Below, one piece after another: positions 61,313-64,000 of a stretch of DNA of 64,000 nt. The stretch comes from Gluconobacter sp. P1C6_b. Lineage in GTDB: Bacteria; Pseudomonadota; Alphaproteobacteria; Acetobacterales; Acetobacteraceae. The DNA is taken from the NCBI RefSeq assembly GCF_018811945.1, contig NZ_JACRVU010000006.1, positions 62,001 through 126,000 of the forward strand, read 5' to 3'. The notes under the pieces are model-generated. The model did no database searches. It had not been told where the DNA came from and saw nothing but the letters and a program-made list of their open reading frames with translations. Position numbers and translations under genes: made by a program. Numbering within the stretch: position 1 is the stretch's first letter; every line of letters begins with the position of its first letter.

Positions 61313-62431
61313 TTACCGGCGGATCAGGATGTAGTTGATCGTCACGTCGATGTCGAAATGGTCGCCCTTCATGTCCGGCGGCACTGGCGGCAGATGCGCG
61401 CCCTGGAACATGCCGGTCGTCGCGGCATCCAGCGAGTACGAGCCGGACTGGCTCATCAGCCGGACGGACTTCACATGGCCCGAACGGTCCAGAACCACAT
61501 GCACCGAGGACGGACCATCCTCGCCAGCGCGGGCAGCCTCTTCCGGATAGTACATGTGAGCCCGGATCCAGCGGTCGATTTCCCCGCCGTAATCCTCGCT
61601 GACGCCCTTGACGCTCGTGCGGGTCTGATACGGCGCGTTGATGGCGCCGTTCATGCTGAGCGGTCCCAAGGACATGTCGATCGGGCCGCCGGAACCGGAC
61701 GCACGCCCACGACGGCGGCGATAGGGCGAGGGCTGCTCGCCGAACGACAGATCCATTGGATGCGCGAAGGGGTTGTTCCGGTCGGAGCGGACGGAACGCT
61801 GCGAGCGATGGGCATGTGGGGATGTCTGCTGGCTGCGCTGGCTCGGGGCCGTACCCGGGGTGACGGGGGCCGGGGTCGGCGCTGTCTTGGGCAGTTCGGC
61901 CGAGGGTTCCTGTGGGACGTCAGGTGCGGAGGGCGTCTCGGGGGTCGGGACGGCCGGTGTGGGAGTGGACTGTTCCTTCTGGGGCTGCTGCTGGTTTTCC
62001 TGTGTTTCTTCCGGGCTCTGGGCGGAAGGGGGAGGCGGAGCGCCGCCCTCGTCCCGCGCCCGGGGACCGCGCATGCTGCTTTTCGATGGCGGCGTATCGA
62101 AGACCATTTCGACCTGCGGCTGTTCCTGCCCGGCAGGCGAGCCATGCATGCCGTGATGCTGCATCAGAAGGAGCGCCAGAACGGCCGCGTGCAGCCCCGC
62201 CGAGAAAATGAACGGAACCGTCGGCCCATTTTCGACGATGGTCTGTGGCCGCATCATCGGCGTCAGGACCGGCCGCACCGGAACCGATGGCGGAACGTAA
62301 TCCCTCAGTCGCTCCCGGGTTCCGGCGGGGGCGTGCTGCGGGCGTGCGGATGCGGTCCGCGCCGAGGGGGCGAAGAGCTGGGGTTCGCGCTTCTGCGGCT
62401 TTCCAGACGTGACGGTAACCGTTCCGCTCAT
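61313..62431 (-). CDS. tonB: TonB family energy transducer
   Basis: About 372 residues from the ATG at 62429-62431; a GTG at 62440 is an alternative. An N-terminal cytoplasmic part of ~70 residues precedes the membrane span FIFSAGLHAAVLALLLMQHH. Then comes a long Pro/Ser/Gln-rich periplasmic stretch (QENQQQPQKEQSTPTPAVPT). The C-terminal TonB domain is PEEAARAGEDGPSSVHVVLD...LPPVPPDMKGDHFDIDVTIN. It transmits proton-motive energy to TonB-dependent receptors such as the two in this window. exbB/exbD are not adjacent. Confidence 0.85.
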   Translation of the reverse strand: MSGTVTVTSGKPQKREPQLFAPSARTASARPQHAPAGTRERLRDYVPPSVPVRPVLTPMMRPQTIVENGPTVPFIFSAGLHAAVLALLLMQHHGMHGSPAGQEQPQVEMVFDTPPSKSSMRGPRARDEGGAPPPPSAQSPEETQENQQQPQKEQSTPTPAVPTPETPSAPDVPQEPSAELPKTAPTPAPVTPGTAPSQRSQQTSPHAHRSQRSVRSDRNNPFAHPMDLSFGEQPSPYRRRRGRASGSGGPIDMSLGPLSMNGAINAPYQTRTSVKGVSEDYGGEIDRWIRAHMYYPEEAARAGEDGPSSVHVVLDRSGHVKSVRLMSQSGSYSLDAATTGMFQGAHLPPVPPDMKGDHFDIDVTINYILIRR

Positions 62432-62668
62432 ACGCGGCACAGCCCGTCTGGAAATGACCTGGCAGAAAACAGCCGGTCGGCGAAGAGAAGGTGGCGTCGC
62501 ATCATCGCCAGACCTTTTGCACCAGGGCGGTCGGGGTTGTCATCCGGCAGGCTGGTTATCCGGGGCTGGGGGTGGGCGTCTGTATTGGCGTATCATGGCA
62601 GTAATGCGAGACCCAAGAAAGACACAAAGAGTCACGCGAACCTTAACTTCCGGAAAGGCATGCTCCTG

Positions 62669-63319
62669 ATGGCTGATTCTACCACGCTGTTTCTGGGTGC
62701 GGATCCCGATCTTGCAGCCGTTATCGCCCGTATCGGGCCATGCACGCTGCGTGGTGATAACGGGCAGGAACCCTATGATGCCCTTCTGCGGGCCATTGCC
62801 GGCCAGCAGCTGCATGGCGCGGCGGCGCGGAAAATATTCGGTCGCCTGTGTCTTCTTGGCGCGCAGGAGAGCGTTGACGGACCGCCCCCGTCGCCAGAAC
62901 GGATTCTGTCCCTCTCCGAAGAAAGCCTGCGGGCCTGCGGTCTTTCCGGAAACAAGCTTTTGGCCATGAAAGGCCTCGCGCAGGGCCGCCTGGATGGTCT
63001 CGTCCCCAGTCGCGCCGAGGCCTCCGACATGACGGATGAAGAGCTGATCGCGCGTCTCGTCACCCTGCGGGGCATCGGGCGATGGACGGTCGAGATGCTC
63101 CTGATGTTCACGCTCAACCGGCCCGATGTGATGCCGGTCGATGATTTTGGTGTGCGGGAGGGATGGAGACGGATCCGGAAAATGGACCTGCCTCCCAAAC
63201 CGAAAGCGCTGAAAGAGGAGACGGAACGTTTCGCCCCCCATCGCTCGACGCTGGCCTGGTATTGCTGGCGTGTGGCCGAGGAAGGGAAGAAAACGGCGCC
63301 TAATCCGCTAACCTCGTGA
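62669..63319 (+). CDS. alkA: DNA-3-methyladenine glycosylase II-like (AlkA family)
   Basis: A 216-residue HhH-GPD protein from the ATG at 62669, with AAAGG ten bases upstream. LRGIGRWTVEMLLMFTLNRP is the helix-hairpin-helix. The catalytic Asp is Asp159 in MPVDDFGVREG. LLRAIAGQQLHGAAARKIFG is the usual alkyl-base glycosylase segment. It excises alkylated purines for base-excision repair. It lacks the N-terminal domain of E. coli AlkA and is closer to the short, yeast MAG-like form. The same frame is open far upstream, but that part is antisense to tonB and the lipoprotein gene. Confidence 0.9.
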   Translation: MADSTTLFLGADPDLAAVIARIGPCTLRGDNGQEPYDALLRAIAGQQLHGAAARKIFGRLCLLGAQESVDGPPPSPERILSLSEESLRACGLSGNKLLAMKGLAQGRLDGLVPSRAEASDMTDEELIARLVTLRGIGRWTVEMLLMFTLNRPDVMPVDDFGVREGWRRIRKMDLPPKPKALKEETERFAPHRSTLAWYCWRVAEEGKKTAPNPLTS

Positions 63320-63334
63320 GTCCTGCCTTCGGGG

Positions 63335-64000
63335 TTACGAGGCTTCCATCATGGCCGGGGTCGTGGCCATGAACTGCCTGGTATCTTCCGGGGAGAGTGG
63401 GCGTGACAGCAGATATCCCTGGACTTCCGTGCAGCCGAGACGCCTGAGATAGGACAGCTGTTCCTGGCTTTCCACACCTTCTGCCGTGACCGCCACGCCC
63501 AGATCGATGGACAGATCGACCACGGCGCGCACGATGGAGGCCGCACGGGATTCGCGCAGCATGTCCCTTACGAAAAGACCGTCCAGCTTGATTTTCGAGA
63601 ACGGGAAGAACCGCAGATATCCGAGCGATGAGAACCCCTTGCCGAAATCATCGAGCGCGATGGAAATCCCGGCGTTCTGAAGACGGCTCAGCAGGGTGAA
63701 GGTCGCGGCATCCGGCTCCATGAAGATGTTTTCGGTCATCTCGATCTGAAGGCAGCGGGCCGGGAACCCGGTCTTTTCGAGGATCCGGAACGTGTCCTTC
63801 AGAAAAGCGGGGGCCTCGAGCTGGCCGACCGAAACATTGATCGACAACACCAGTCCTTCCTCCCATTCGCGGGCGAAAACGCAGGCTTTCTCCATGACAT
63901 AGACGCCGAGGCGATGGATCAGCCCGGCTTCTTCCGCAAGCTGGATGATTCGTTCGGGCGGGACACGGCCATATTCGGGATGGGACCAGCGGATCAGCGC
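63335..64000 (-). CDS. EAL-domain protein (cyclic-di-GMP phosphodiesterase type), 3' part
   Basis: The frame runs off the window edge. The visible 221 residues begin ALIRWSHPEYGRVPPERIIQ, just after the expected Glu of the EAL motif. They continue with LSINVSVGQLEAPAF, CLQIEMTENIF, SIALDDFGKGFSSLGYLRFF, KLDGLFVRD, AEGVESQEQLSYLRRLGCTE and VQGYLLSRPLSPE. The NVS, ExTE, DDFG, K and E residues that bind metal and substrate are present, so it looks active. Whether GGDEF or sensor domains precede it is outside the window. Confidence 0.93.
   Translation of the reverse strand, partial: ALIRWSHPEYGRVPPERIIQLAEEAGLIHRLGVYVMEKACVFAREWEEGLVLSINVSVGQLEAPAFLKDTFRILEKTGFPARCLQIEMTENIFMEPDAATFTLLSRLQNAGISIALDDFGKGFSSLGYLRFFPFSKIKLDGLFVRDMLRESRAASIVRAVVDLSIDLGVAVTAEGVESQEQLSYLRRLGCTEVQGYLLSRPLSPEDTRQFMATTPAMMEAS

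Noticed and set aside
61265-62668. A long upstream extension of the AlkA-like frame
   Set aside because: The extension is antisense to tonB and the start of the lipoprotein gene. The glycosylase domain and a ribosome site begin only at 62669.
1-64000. CRISPR array, insertion sequence or integrated prophage
   Set aside because: I saw no regularly spaced repeats, no transposase or integrase frame and no cluster of phage structural genes. The single fibre-like gene at 36871-38985 is not enough.

Overview
This is a GC-rich chromosomal window from an acetic acid bacterium, most likely Gluconobacter. The evidence is the complete pqqABCDE operon, which makes the PQQ cofactor of periplasmic oxidative dehydrogenases, together with alphaproteobacterial-type rib, his, infA/maf/rng/yacG and prs genes, several TonB-dependent receptors, and an FNR-type regulator like the one described in G. 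oxydans as GoxR. Most of the window reads as ordinary core chromosome. I see no integrase, transposase, CRISPR array or conjugation genes.

Layout. 1-6.4 kb: the end of a heptose-phosphate adenylyltransferase gene, an AraC regulator, a YhaO/YhaN (SbcD/SbcC-like) nuclease pair and a YciF-like (DUF892) gene. 6.5-10.1 kb: a TonB-dependent receptor with a hairpin just before its start codon, then a sulfotransferase-like gene. 10.2-15.2 kb: a cobalamin riboswitch followed by btuB-btuF-btuC-btuD. 15.1-21.4 kb: a bile-acid-symporter-like carrier, a GH32 fructan hydrolase with an unusual insertion, a DUF6624 protein, a DUF1269 protein, a small secreted protein, an odd short TonB-like protein and tRNA-Phe. 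21.5-25.7 kb: yacG-rng-maf-infA, a RhlE-like helicase and a hypothetical gene. 26.0-29.2 kb: a di-haem peroxidase lipoprotein and a secreted phosphoesterase. 29.2-33.5 kb: hisD-hisG, gmk and an AI-2E-type transporter.

33.7-36.9 kb: pqqA, then an 11-bp terminator-like hairpin, then the translationally coupled pqqBCDE. 36.9-39.0 kb: a large secreted protein whose sequence style recalls phage tail fibres and which appears to start at TTG. 39.2-42.9 kb: an FMN riboswitch driving ribD-ribE-ribBA-ribH. 43.0-47.2 kb: an entericidin-like lipoprotein, photolyase, a secreted coiled-coil protein, and the divergent pair FNR-type regulator / ompW with a near-consensus FNR box between them. 47.4-53.2 kb: a tripartite heavy-metal-type RND efflux operon behind a region with a 9-bp inverted repeat. 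53.4-64 kb: an M61 peptidase, an A/T-rich glycosyltransferase gene that looks imported, a phosphatase, prs, an outer-membrane barrel, a lipoprotein, tonB, an AlkA-like glycosylase and the end of an EAL-domain gene.

The parts fit an obligately aerobic, sugar-oxidising periplasmic lifestyle. PQQ and riboflavin supply redox cofactors, Btu proteins import corrinoid under B12 control, TonB proteins energise receptors, and an oxygen-responsive regulator sits in the same neighbourhood. The observations most worth a second look are a two-copy intergenic repeat of about 110 nt folding into four hairpins with compensatory changes (32108 and 53223), the pqqA/pqqB attenuator, the FNR box at 46293 with a second perfect match inside pqqB, the TonB-like protein with inverted architecture, the phage-like secreted protein, and the GH32 insertion. 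I found no clearly new multi-gene system.
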